DNA from: Bryobacterales bacterium
GTDB lineage: Bacteria > Acidobacteriota > Terriglobia > Bryobacterales > Bryobacteraceae
NCBI GenBank assembly: GCA_020854055.1
Contig: JADZGD010000013.1
Span: 1 to 64,000 of the forward strand
Length of the DNA stretch: 64,000 nucleotides
Direction of reading: 5' to 3'
The notes beneath the pieces were generated by a model. The model was not told the DNA's origin and did no database searches. It saw only the letters and a list, made by a program, of their open reading frames with translations. How positions within the stretch are numbered: the first letter of the stretch is position 1; every line of letters starts with the position of its first letter. Positions 43,860 to 51,821 of the stretch are shown one piece after another. Made by a program: the position numbers and the translations under genes.

Positions 43860-45227
43860 ATGCCCCAGCGCGAACATCTGTTGAAAATCGGCGTATCCGG
43901 CATCCGCGGCGTGGTCGGCCCTTTTCTCACACCGGCATTGGCGTGCGGCTTCGCCCAGGCCTTCGGAACGTACGTTGGAGCGGGGCGCGTCATCGTCGGA
44001 CGCGACACCCGGTCGAGCGGCGAGATGTTGCAACACGCCGTCACCTGCGGCCTGCTGGCCGCCGGTTGTGAAGTGGTGGACGCCGGCGTGCTGCCTACGC
44101 CCACCATCCAGATCCAGGCCGGCGCCACTGGCGCGCGGGGCGGTATCGCAATCACCGCGTCGCACAACCCGCCCGAGTATAACGCCCTGAAGCTGTTCAA
44201 CCGCGAGGGTCTGTTCTTCAACAACTACGAACGCAGCGAGTTGATCGACCTCTACCACCAAAGCGCGTTCACCCAAGCCACCAACGACGAAATCCGAAGC
44301 TGCCGCCAGGACTACGAATCCGGTCCAAAGCTGCACATCGAGCGGGTACTCCAGCACGTGGACGCCGATCGCATCCGTGCCCGCCGTTTCCGCGTGGCGC
44401 TCGACGCGGTGAACGGAGCGGCATCGGTGCTCTCGCCACGCTTTCTCTCCGAAGTCCTCGGCGTGGAACTGCATGCCATCTCGATCGACCCCACCAAGCC
44501 CTTCCCGCGCGTGGCCGAACCGCGGCCGGACACGCTTGGCGATCTTCAGAAACTGGTTCGCGATACCCGGTCCGAGGTCGGCTTTGCCCACGATCCCGAT
44601 GGCGACCGGCTGGCCGTGGTCGATGAAAATGGGGCTGTACTGGACAACGACGACGTGCTGGCGCTGGCCGTGGACGCCGCCTTGTTGCGGTTGCCCGGCG
44701 ATGTGGTCGTCAATCTGACCACATCCTCGGTCGTGGATGACATCGCCCTCCGCCATGGGCGCCGTGTGTTCCGGACACCGGTGGGAGAGGCCAACGTGGT
44801 GGAGACCATGCGTGCCGTAAAGGCCGCCATCGGCGGTGAAGGCTCCAATGGCGGCATCATTTTCCCGGCCGTCCACCTGTGCCGCGACAGCTACACCGGC
44901 ATGGCCTTCCTGCTCGACCGCATGGCGGCCACCGGCCAGACGATCTCGCAACTGGCCGCCGCGCTCCCGCGCTACCACCGCAGGATGGGCAAGGTGGCGT
45001 ACGAACACGGGCGGCTGGGCTCGCTGATGCAGGCGCTCGAGGAGGAGTTTCCCGGCGTTCGCACCGACCGTTCCGATGGGCTCAAGCTCATTTGGCCCGA
45101 TGGCTGGATCCATGTGCGTTCTTCCAATACCGAGCCGCTGCTCCGCATCGCCGCCGAGGCTCGCACCGTCGAGCGATCCGAGCAACTGTACAATTCCGTC
45201 CTGTCTCTGTTCGGCGGACCGGCCTGA
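43860..45227 (+). CDS. Phosphoglucosamine/phosphomannomutase (GlmM-like)
   Basis: A 455-aa phosphohexomutase with canonical motifs: the active-site loop IAITASHNPPEYNALKLF, metal loop HDPDGDRLAVV, sugar loop GGEGSNGGIIFP and phosphate loop HVRSSNTEPLLRI. The GEGSN variant and length are common in phosphoglucosamine mutases of this phylum, which make glucosamine-1-phosphate for peptidoglycan and LPS. Phosphomannomutase activity cannot be excluded, so I give no symbol. It follows its divergent paralogue with three bases between. Confidence 0.88.
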   Translation: MPQREHLLKIGVSGIRGVVGPFLTPALACGFAQAFGTYVGAGRVIVGRDTRSSGEMLQHAVTCGLLAAGCEVVDAGVLPTPTIQIQAGATGARGGIAITASHNPPEYNALKLFNREGLFFNNYERSELIDLYHQSAFTQATNDEIRSCRQDYESGPKLHIERVLQHVDADRIRARRFRVALDAVNGAASVLSPRFLSEVLGVELHAISIDPTKPFPRVAEPRPDTLGDLQKLVRDTRSEVGFAHDPDGDRLAVVDENGAVLDNDDVLALAVDAALLRLPGDVVVNLTTSSVVDDIALRHGRRVFRTPVGEANVVETMRAVKAAIGGEGSNGGIIFPAVHLCRDSYTGMAFLLDRMAATGQTISQLAAALPRYHRRMGKVAYEHGRLGSLMQALEEEFPGVRTDRSDGLKLIWPDGWIHVRSSNTEPLLRIAAEARTVERSEQLYNSVLSLFGGPA

Positions 45228-45257
45228 ATCCGGCGGTAACCGGGCATTGCGGATGGT

Positions 45258-45263
45258 TATAAT
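45258..45263 (+). promoter_or_regulatory. Possible -10 element for the phosphofructokinase gene
   Basis: A perfect TATAAT lies 36 bases upstream of the ATG, followed by a good AGGAG Shine-Dalgarno at about 45289-45293. No recognisable -35 hexamer is present at 16-18 bases, so confidence is limited. Confidence 0.35.
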
Positions 45264-45299
45264 GGGCTTGAAACTCTGAATTGAAGCTCAGGAGAATTG

Positions 45300-46481
45300 A
45301 TGGCAAAGCGCATTGGTATCCTCACCGGCGGCGGCGACGTCCCGGGTTTGAATTCCGTGATTAAGGGCGTCGTATATCGCGGTAGTGAGATCGGCTGTGA
45401 AGTGGTAGGTATCCGCAAAGGCTGGGAAGGGCTGACGAACCTGAATCTTGACGATGCGGATTCGCGCGCAAAATACATCCTTCCGCTGTCGCGCGAAAAC
45501 ACCCGCACGATTGACCGCACCGGCGGCACGTTCCTTCATAGCAGCCGGACGAATCCACAGAAGATGAAGTCGGTGCCCGAGCACTTGAAGGACAAGGACT
45601 TTCCCGCCAGCGAAAAGACCAAGGACGGAGTAACTTCCACCGTCTACGACATCACCAGCGAAGTGCTGAAGAACTTAGAGACGCTGCAGATCGATTGCCT
45701 GGTAGCCATCGGTGGCGATGATACCCTTAGTTACGCCGCCCGCCTGCACCGCGAGAACATCAAAGTCGTGGCCATCCCCAAGACGATGGACAACGACGTC
45801 CGCAATACCGAATATTGCATCGGCTTTTCCACCGCGATTACCCGCGCCATGAGCGCGATCCAGCGCCAGCGCTCCACCGTCGGCTCGCACGAGCGGATCG
45901 GCATTTTTCGCGTGTTCGGGCGCGACGCGGGTTACACGGCTCTCTACACCGCCTATGTGACCAGCATCCGCTGCGCTATCCCGGAGTATAAGTTCCAGCT
46001 CGAAAAGATGATCGACCTGCTGGTTGCCGACAAACGGAACAATCCCAGTAACTACTCCCTGGTCATCCTCTCGGAAGGCGCCGAGTGGGAGGGGTACAAG
46101 GTGCGCGAATACGGCGAAGCCGACGCGTTTGGACATCGCAAGAAGGCCAACGTCGGCGAAGACCTGAGCGACGAGATCAAGAAGCGCACCAAAGAGGAGA
46201 CCATCATCAGCGACTTGACCTACGAACTGCGTTCCGGCGAAGCCGACTTCGTTGACAAGATGGTAGCCACCACGTTTGCCAACATGGCAATGGACGCCAT
46301 CGTCGAGAATCGCAGCGGGTTGATGACCGCCATCGAAAACGGCCGCTACGCCATGATGGAAATTCCCGATCCCAAGCTGGGTCCACGCCGCGTTGACGTT
46401 GAGACGATGTACAACACCGGGCGCTACCGTCCGAACTACTCCAACAAGACAGGGCTGCCCATCTTTCTCACTCACGCGTGA
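45300..46481 (+). CDS. 6-phosphofructokinase, probably diphosphate-dependent
   Basis: A 393-aa glycolytic phosphofructokinase. Motifs include the N-terminal RIGILTGGGDVPGLNSVI, CLVAIGGDDTLSYA, VVAIPKTMDNDV and IGIFRVFGRDAGYTAL. The GGDD sequence (rather than GGDG) and Lys in PKT (rather than PGT) are the residues that mark PPi-dependent enzymes, so PPi is the likely phosphoryl donor; this is established for the family and inferred here. The start is the ATG at 45300 with AGGAG upstream; an adjacent TTG at 45297 is less likely. The 3' end overlaps the following methyltransferase by four bases. Confidence 0.88.
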   Translation: MAKRIGILTGGGDVPGLNSVIKGVVYRGSEIGCEVVGIRKGWEGLTNLNLDDADSRAKYILPLSRENTRTIDRTGGTFLHSSRTNPQKMKSVPEHLKDKDFPASEKTKDGVTSTVYDITSEVLKNLETLQIDCLVAIGGDDTLSYAARLHRENIKVVAIPKTMDNDVRNTEYCIGFSTAITRAMSAIQRQRSTVGSHERIGIFRVFGRDAGYTALYTAYVTSIRCAIPEYKFQLEKMIDLLVADKRNNPSNYSLVILSEGAEWEGYKVREYGEADAFGHRKKANVGEDLSDEIKKRTKEETIISDLTYELRSGEADFVDKMVATTFANMAMDAIVENRSGLMTAIENGRYAMMEIPDPKLGPRRVDVETMYNTGRYRPNYSNKTGLPIFLTHA

Positions 46482-47122
46482 GCTGGTTCCGGCGTCCCGT
46501 CAAACCGAAATCCCCGAAACTGGATGCGGATCTGCTCCGGCGGATCCGCTCCGAGTTCGACCGTTCCTCCGCCGATGAGGAACATTTTCCCTCTTCCATC
46601 GATCCGCGCATCTATCACGTCCGGCTGATCCTCGACCACCTGGGCGATCTCAACGGCCGCCGCGTGGGCGATATCGGCTGCGGCAAGGGCCGCTTTGCCC
46701 GTGTGCTGGCCGGCCACAACCCCGGCGCGTGGATCGTGGGCATCGATCTCAGCGCGGCTATGCTTGGTTGGGTGAAACCGCCGCTAGCGGCCTGCATGGC
46801 CACCATGACGGCCCTGCCGTTGGCCGGCGGCAGCCTGGATGCGGTGTATGCCACCGAGTCACTGGAACATGCCGTGGAAATCGACGCCGCCGTCTCGGAG
46901 ATGTGCCGGGTGCTCAAACCTGGTGGCAGGCTGGTGATCATCGATAAGAACGTGGGACACTGGGGCCGCTTTCGCACGCCGGACTGGGAGAAGTGGTTCC
47001 GCCGGGAGGAATTAGAGGAGCTTTTGCGGCGCCATTGCCGCACCGTCCGCAGCCGCTACATCTCCTACTGGGAAGACGTGGAGCCGGACGGCCTGTTTCT
47101 GGCCTGGATGGCGGAGAAGTAA
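46478..47122 (+). CDS. Class I SAM-dependent methyltransferase
   Basis: A 214-aa protein starting at a GTG that overlaps the previous stop (GTGA). Motif I is VGDIGCGKGRFARVL, then IVGIDLSAAML; LEHAVEIDAAVSEMCRVLKP and GGRLVIIDKNVGHWGRF match the UbiE/ArsM-like methyltransferase_11 pattern. The substrate is unknown. It lies between phosphofructokinase and murJ, 16 bases before murJ, so it may join a cell-envelope task, but that is only position. Confidence 0.83.
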   Translation: MSWFRRPVKPKSPKLDADLLRRIRSEFDRSSADEEHFPSSIDPRIYHVRLILDHLGDLNGRRVGDIGCGKGRFARVLAGHNPGAWIVGIDLSAAMLGWVKPPLAACMATMTALPLAGGSLDAVYATESLEHAVEIDAAVSEMCRVLKPGGRLVIIDKNVGHWGRFRTPDWEKWFRREELEELLRRHCRTVRSRYISYWEDVEPDGLFLAWMAEK

Positions 47123-47138
47123 GCCGGGCTCCCCTCTC

Positions 47139-48722
47139 ATGCAACAGCACGCCAGCTCCGGGAAACACGCCTTTCTGGTCGCGGCGGGCATTCTGCTCAG
47201 CCGGCTCGCCGGATTGGTGCGAGTGCGTGTGTTCTCCTATTATTTCGGCTTGAGTTCGGATGCGGCCGACGCGTTCAATCAGGCTTTCCGAATTCCTAAT
47301 TTTCTGCAGAACCTGTTTGGTGAAGGCGTGCTCTCGGCATCCTTCATCCCCGTCTACGCCGGGCTTCGCGCAAATCAATCCAGCGAGGAGGCCCGCCGGG
47401 TGGCCGGCGCCATCTTCGCGATTCTCGCCCTGCTTACCTCGGCCCTGGTCCTGCTCGGGGTGCTGGCCACGCCGCTGTTGATCGACCTGATCGCGCCCGG
47501 CTTCAAAGACGGAAAGCGGGAGTTGACCATCCGCCTGGTCCGCATTCTCTTCCCTGGAGCCGGATTGCTGGTGCTTTCGGCCTGGTGCCTGGGCGTACTG
47601 AACAGCCATCGAAAATTTTTCCTCTCCTACACCGCGCCTGTGCTATGGAACGCCGCGATGATCGGCGGCCTGGTAATGGGACCACACGGCGAACGCGCCC
47701 GGCTGGCCGTGGCGCTGGCCTGGGCTTCGGTCGCCGGTTCGCTACTCCAGTTCGCCATCCAGCTTCCGGCCGTGTTGCGGTTGCTTGACGGACTGCGCCC
47801 GGCGATCCACCGCACGTCGCCGGTGCGAGCGGTGGTGGTCAATTTCTTTCCCGTGTTCCTCAGCCGCGGCGTGGTGCAGATCAGCGGCTACGTCGATTCC
47901 ATTCTGGCCAGCCTGCTGCCCACCGGAGCCGTGACCGGATTGACCAATGCCCAATTGCTCTACCTGCTGCCAGTGAGCCTGTTTGGCATGTCGGTGAGCG
48001 CGGCCGAGTTGCCGGCCATGTCCAGCGCCACGGGCAGCCAGGAAGAGATCGCATCCTATCTTCGCGGGCGGCTCAACGGCGGTCTTGAGCGGATTGCATT
48101 CTTCATCGTTCCGTCGGCGATGGCGTTCCTCGCGCTCGGCGACGTGGTGGCGGCGGCGTTGCTTCAGACCGGACGCTTCCGCCACGCCGATGCGGTCTAT
48201 GTTTGGGGCATTCTGGCGGGGTCGGCGGTGGGACTGTTAGCCTCCACCATGGGCCGGCTCTACTCCTCGGCCTACTACGCTTTGCGTGATACCCGCACGC
48301 CGCTCAGGTTCGCCGTTATCCGCGTGGCGCTCACTACGGCGTTGGGATGGTTTGCGGCGATCGTGCTGCCGCCGCTGATCGGAATCGGCGCCGTCTGGGG
48401 CGTCGCCGGATTGACGGCTTCGGCCGGAATCGCTGGCTGGATCGAATTCACGCTCCTGCGCCGTTCACTCAACCGGCGTATCGGGGCGACGGGCCTTTCG
48501 GCCGGTTACCTGGCGCGGCTGTGGTGCTCGGCCATCGCAGCCGGAGTGGTCGCCTGGACGATCAAACTGGCGGTCGGCCCCGCGCATCCCCTGCTGGCCG
48601 GCGGGTTGATTCTTATTCCCTTCGGAGGCGTTTATCTGATCGGCGGGTGGCTGCTCGGCATTGAAGAGGTTCGCCTGCTCAGCTCCCGGCTGAGGGTATA
48701 CGCCGCCCGCCGCCGGCAGTAG
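47139..48722 (+). CDS. murJ: Lipid II flippase MurJ
   Basis: A 527-aa polytopic membrane protein of the MOP superfamily that flips lipid II for peptidoglycan synthesis. Family features are AAGILLSRLAGLVRVRVFSY, ADAFNQAFRIPNFLQNLFGEG, the SASFIPVY segment and QISGYVDSILASLLPTGAVT followed by LPVSLFGMSVSAAELP. About 14 transmembrane helices fit the family. It is the last plus-strand gene before a convergent CpaE-like gene 38 bases away. Confidence 0.92.
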   Translation: MQQHASSGKHAFLVAAGILLSRLAGLVRVRVFSYYFGLSSDAADAFNQAFRIPNFLQNLFGEGVLSASFIPVYAGLRANQSSEEARRVAGAIFAILALLTSALVLLGVLATPLLIDLIAPGFKDGKRELTIRLVRILFPGAGLLVLSAWCLGVLNSHRKFFLSYTAPVLWNAAMIGGLVMGPHGERARLAVALAWASVAGSLLQFAIQLPAVLRLLDGLRPAIHRTSPVRAVVVNFFPVFLSRGVVQISGYVDSILASLLPTGAVTGLTNAQLLYLLPVSLFGMSVSAAELPAMSSATGSQEEIASYLRGRLNGGLERIAFFIVPSAMAFLALGDVVAAALLQTGRFRHADAVYVWGILAGSAVGLLASTMGRLYSSAYYALRDTRTPLRFAVIRVALTTALGWFAAIVLPPLIGIGAVWGVAGLTASAGIAGWIEFTLLRRSLNRRIGATGLSAGYLARLWCSAIAAGVVAWTIKLAVGPAHPLLAGGLILIPFGGVYLIGGWLLGIEEVRLLSSRLRVYAARRRQ

Positions 48723-48760
48723 ACTCCACTCGAAAAATCCGGCCGGATGGTGCTGCCGTT

Positions 48761-49948
48761 TCAGCTCGCCCGGGTCCTCGGTGTTACGCAGAAGTGTTGC
48801 AAAAAGCGGCTCGACTGGCCGGAAGGCGCGTGGACGCGCTCAGGCGCCATCAGCCGGGTAGCGAAACCATGGAACGCCTTGCCAAGCGGTGAATGCTCAT
48901 CCACCGGGGCCCCATCCCGGATGGCGCGATGAACGCGCTGATAATCATTGGGAAGCGCCGTGTGAATGGTTTGTCCAAGCAGTTGTTCACAATCGGCGGT
49001 GGCGAACCGCGCACTACGGTGGAGCCGGTTGAGAATGAATTCCACCCGGCTATCCAGGTCATGGCTGGCCAGGAACCGGTGCTTCTCCCGGGCCAGAAAT
49101 AATGAGTGCGTCTCCGGCGTGCAAACGATGAAGATCTTCGATGCCGCCGCCAGCGTTTCGATCATCACCTGGGTCAGGTTCGGGACGTCCATGCAGATCA
49201 CGTCATAACGCCGGCGGGCGTAGCCTAGCAGGTGCCGCATGTGACTCGGTTCCAGGTGGCGGCTGGGGTCGCTGCGGCCGCTCGCGATCAGGTCCAATCG
49301 CTGATATCGCGCCACCATCTGCCGCCAGATGTCGCTATCCAACTGATGGGACTGCGCGGCGATATCGAGCAGCGTGTACAGCGGATCCGCGCGAAATAGC
49401 AGCCGGCTCAGACCGTTGATAATGTCGCAATCCATCAGGAGTGTCTTCCACTCTCCGGTACGCGAAAGCGCTACCGCCGTATTGGCGGCGACGAGTGAAC
49501 TTCCCGCCCCGCCCTGCGCCGGAAGGAAGGCGAACACCGACTTTGTTTCCTTGAATAGCGCCGGCGGGCTCTTTTCAACCGCCGACCGCAGGCGGACTAG
49601 CGCCTCGGCAGTCGAAGCGGATTGGAACGGCGTAGTCAGCAACTCGCGAACACCGGTGCGCATAAGTTCCAGCAGTTCGTCCGGCGCCGGTTCGCGGCCC
49701 AGGGCGAGGACCGGCAACTGTGGGTATGCCGAGTCCAACTGCCGCGCGCACTCCATTGCCTGTCCGAACTGCTTCAGACAGAGCATGACCAGGTTGGGGG
49801 CGTGATCACGGAGAAACTCCTCCAGCCTGCCTCCCAAAGGATATTCCTCGGTCGAGCCGGTCACGGCCGCGTGCCCGATCTGTTTGAGAAGGCCCTCCAG
49901 CGGGTCTGTGAGTGCGCTGTCATTGCCGATAATTACAGCGCGTAGCAT
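48761..49948 (-). CDS. CpaE/TadZ-like MinD-family ATPase, orphan
   Basis: A 395-aa protein with an N-terminal receiver-like domain (about 1-120, VIIGNDSALTDPLEGLLKQI, DELLELMRTGVRELLTTPF) and a C-terminal MinD/ParA-like domain as in CpaE/TadZ, which localise Tad pili. The deviant Walker A region reads AFLPAQGGAGSSLVAANTA; the usual lysines are absent, though CpaE proteins often lack the second one. LLMDCDIINGLSRLLF and VICMDVPNLTQVMIETLAAA are the Walker A' and B-like segments. No other tad/cpa gene is in the window. A GGGAGG Shine-Dalgarno precedes the ATG. The true role here is uncertain. Confidence 0.8.
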   Translation of the reverse strand: MLRAVIIGNDSALTDPLEGLLKQIGHAAVTGSTEEYPLGGRLEEFLRDHAPNLVMLCLKQFGQAMECARQLDSAYPQLPVLALGREPAPDELLELMRTGVRELLTTPFQSASTAEALVRLRSAVEKSPPALFKETKSVFAFLPAQGGAGSSLVAANTAVALSRTGEWKTLLMDCDIINGLSRLLFRADPLYTLLDIAAQSHQLDSDIWRQMVARYQRLDLIASGRSDPSRHLEPSHMRHLLGYARRRYDVICMDVPNLTQVMIETLAAASKIFIVCTPETHSLFLAREKHRFLASHDLDSRVEFILNRLHRSARFATADCEQLLGQTIHTALPNDYQRVHRAIRDGAPVDEHSPLGKAFHGFATRLMAPERVHAPSGQSSRFLQHFCVTPRTRAS

Positions 49949-50061
49949 TGAATTCGCCTCCCACCATTAATTGTAGGAATGCGATTGGTGATCCCACAGA
50001 GTACCCTGGTCCTCTACGGTACTGGATCGCTGGTTTTGAGACCGACCGGTGGAGCACCCTG

Positions 50062-51030
50062 CTACCGGTTGTACTTCGGCGTCACACCTCGCAGCCGGTC
50101 CCAACTGGCGTCGCATGCGCCGATGATATCGTCGGCCAGCGGCCCCTCCTCCGCCGCGGCGAGATTTTCGTTCAATTGTTCCATTCCCGAGGCGCCCAGT
50201 ATCACGCAATCGGCCTGGGTGTGGTGAAGTAGCCAGTTTAACGACAAGCTGACCATGCTGCGGCCGGCCCGGCGGGCAATGGCCCGGATGTCTTCCACGG
50301 CGTCGAACATCGAATCGTGCCAGTACCGGCGGAGATACATCTCGTTGCGGTCAAACCGGGTCCCGCCGAGTGGCCCGCTCCGCTTCTGCTTGCCCGTCAG
50401 CAGTCCGCCGGCAAGGGGATTGTAGACCACCGTGGACACGCCGAAGCGTTTGCACATCGGCAAGTACTCCTGCTCAATACCGCGCGCCAGAAGATTGTAC
50501 ATCGGCTGGGAGACCGTCGCTCGTTTGTACCCGCTTCCGGCGGCCAAAAATAGCATTTCGGTAACCTGCCAGGCGGCATAGTTGGAAACTGCCGGGTAGC
50601 GCACTTTGCCTTCCCGCACCAGTTCATCCATTGCGCCCAGGGTCTCCTCGATTGGTACGGCGTAGTCGGGCTGGTGGAGGTAGTACAGGTCCAGATAATC
50701 GGTACCCAGCCGGCGCAGGGAACCTTCAATCGCCTTGCGAATCGCCGTCCGGGAAAGGCCGCTGTCATCAGGGCCGTCGCCCATTTTGCCGCGGACTTTA
50801 CTGGCTAGCACGATGTCTTTCCGGCGGTGCCCCAGTATTTTGCCAAGCAGGGATTCCGAGTGCCCGCCGTTGTAAACATTGGCGGTGTCGAAGAAATTGA
50901 TGCCCGCCTCGAGACAACGCTCGATCATCGCCCTTGCCGCCGTTTCGCCGGTTTGCCCGCCGAATGTCATCGCTCCGAAACAGAGCCGTGAAACGGTCAG
51001 GCCGGTGTGTTCGAACTTGATGGTGTGCAT
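50062..51030 (-). CDS. Aldo/keto reductase
   Basis: A 322-aa NADPH-dependent oxidoreductase of the AKR superfamily. The catalytic tetrad is visible as Asp and Tyr in FFDTANVYNGG, Lys in VLASKVRGKMG and His in LYYLHQPDYAVP. The ATG at 51030 (MHTIKFEHTGLTVSRLCFG) is preferred over a longer frame. It is 48 bases downstream of the KDPG-type aldolase gene and behind the TonB receptor, so sugar or keto-acid reduction in a carbohydrate pathway is likely. Confidence 0.9.
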   Translation of the reverse strand: MHTIKFEHTGLTVSRLCFGAMTFGGQTGETAARAMIERCLEAGINFFDTANVYNGGHSESLLGKILGHRRKDIVLASKVRGKMGDGPDDSGLSRTAIRKAIEGSLRRLGTDYLDLYYLHQPDYAVPIEETLGAMDELVREGKVRYPAVSNYAAWQVTEMLFLAAGSGYKRATVSQPMYNLLARGIEQEYLPMCKRFGVSTVVYNPLAGGLLTGKQKRSGPLGGTRFDRNEMYLRRYWHDSMFDAVEDIRAIARRAGRSMVSLSLNWLLHHTQADCVILGASGMEQLNENLAAAEEGPLADDIIGACDASWDRLRGVTPKYNR

Positions 51031-51078
51031 GGCCCGCCAACCGATTGTCGCGCATTTCACCGGTTGCGGGCGCGGCCG

Positions 51079-51738
51079 CTACTTCTTCATTGCGGCGCGG
51101 GCCTCGCCGATAACGGCCAGAAACTGCCGGGCGCGCTCCTCAAAGACTTCGTATTTTCCCTCGGCGATCGTTTTTGCGTCGATCAGCTCGCCCCCCACCG
51201 CCACCGCGCAGGCGCCGGCTCTTAGAAATTCGGGAACGGTCTCCAGGTTCACCCCGCCAGTGGGAATCATCTCGATTTGCGGGAAAGGCCCCTTCAGCGC
51301 CTTGATGTACTTGGGGCCGCCCACATTGCCGCAGGGAAAAACCTTCACCACGTCCGCGCCAGCCTCCCACGCGGTAAGCACCTCGGTGGGCGTCAGCGCG
51401 CCGGGGCAGATGACCTTCGAGTAGCGCCGCGCCATCTCGATGGTGGCCACCTTCAAGCTGGGTGTGACAAAGAACTGAGCCCCGGCCAACATGCAGATTC
51501 GCGCCGTCTCCGCATCCAGTACCGTGCCCGCCCCAAGCATGATTTTGTCGCCGAACTGATCGGCCACCTTCTCCAGCGCCTTCACCGCCCCGGGGACCGT
51601 CATGGTGATCTCGGCCGCCCGAATGCCACCGCGATAGATGGCCTCAATCGACCGGACGGCGCTTTCGGCGCTGTTGGTCCGCACCACCGGCACGATGCCG
51701 ATATCGATCATAGAGGACAGGATGGTCTGCTTTGTCAT
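51079..51738 (-). CDS. eda: KDPG/KHG-type aldolase
   Basis: A 219-aa bifunctional 2-keto-3-deoxy-6-phosphogluconate / 4-hydroxy-2-oxoglutarate aldolase family protein (Entner-Doudoroff or uronic acid breakdown). Motifs are GIVPVVRTNSAESAVRSIEA, the Glu in IRAAEITMTVPGA, LGAGTVLDAETA, FVTPSLKV and the Schiff-base Lys in ADVVKVFPCGNVGG. The start is ATG 51738 (MTKQTILSSMIDIGIV); the longer frame to 51825 would overlap the receptor gene. It lies in the TonB receptor - aldolase - AKR run, consistent with catabolism of an imported uronide or sugar acid. Confidence 0.9.
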   Translation of the reverse strand: MTKQTILSSMIDIGIVPVVRTNSAESAVRSIEAIYRGGIRAAEITMTVPGAVKALEKVADQFGDKIMLGAGTVLDAETARICMLAGAQFFVTPSLKVATIEMARRYSKVICPGALTPTEVLTAWEAGADVVKVFPCGNVGGPKYIKALKGPFPQIEMIPTGGVNLETVPEFLRAGACAVAVGGELIDAKTIAEGKYEVFEERARQFLAVIGEARAAMKK

Positions 51739-51821
51739 TCCATCTTCGAGTTTAGCAGGAGCAATCGTCCCGCCAGAGTCCGGAAAATGGATTGGCCGCC
51801 TTCCCTCAGGCTCTGTCTCGA

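Noticed and set aside
43815..45185. A 456-codon minus-strand frame opposite the GlmM-like gene
   Set aside because: It is an antisense shadow; the plus frame carries all four phosphohexomutase motifs.
48761..49948. A Tad pilus locus
   Set aside because: Only one CpaE-like gene is present; neighbours are murJ and an aldo/keto reductase.
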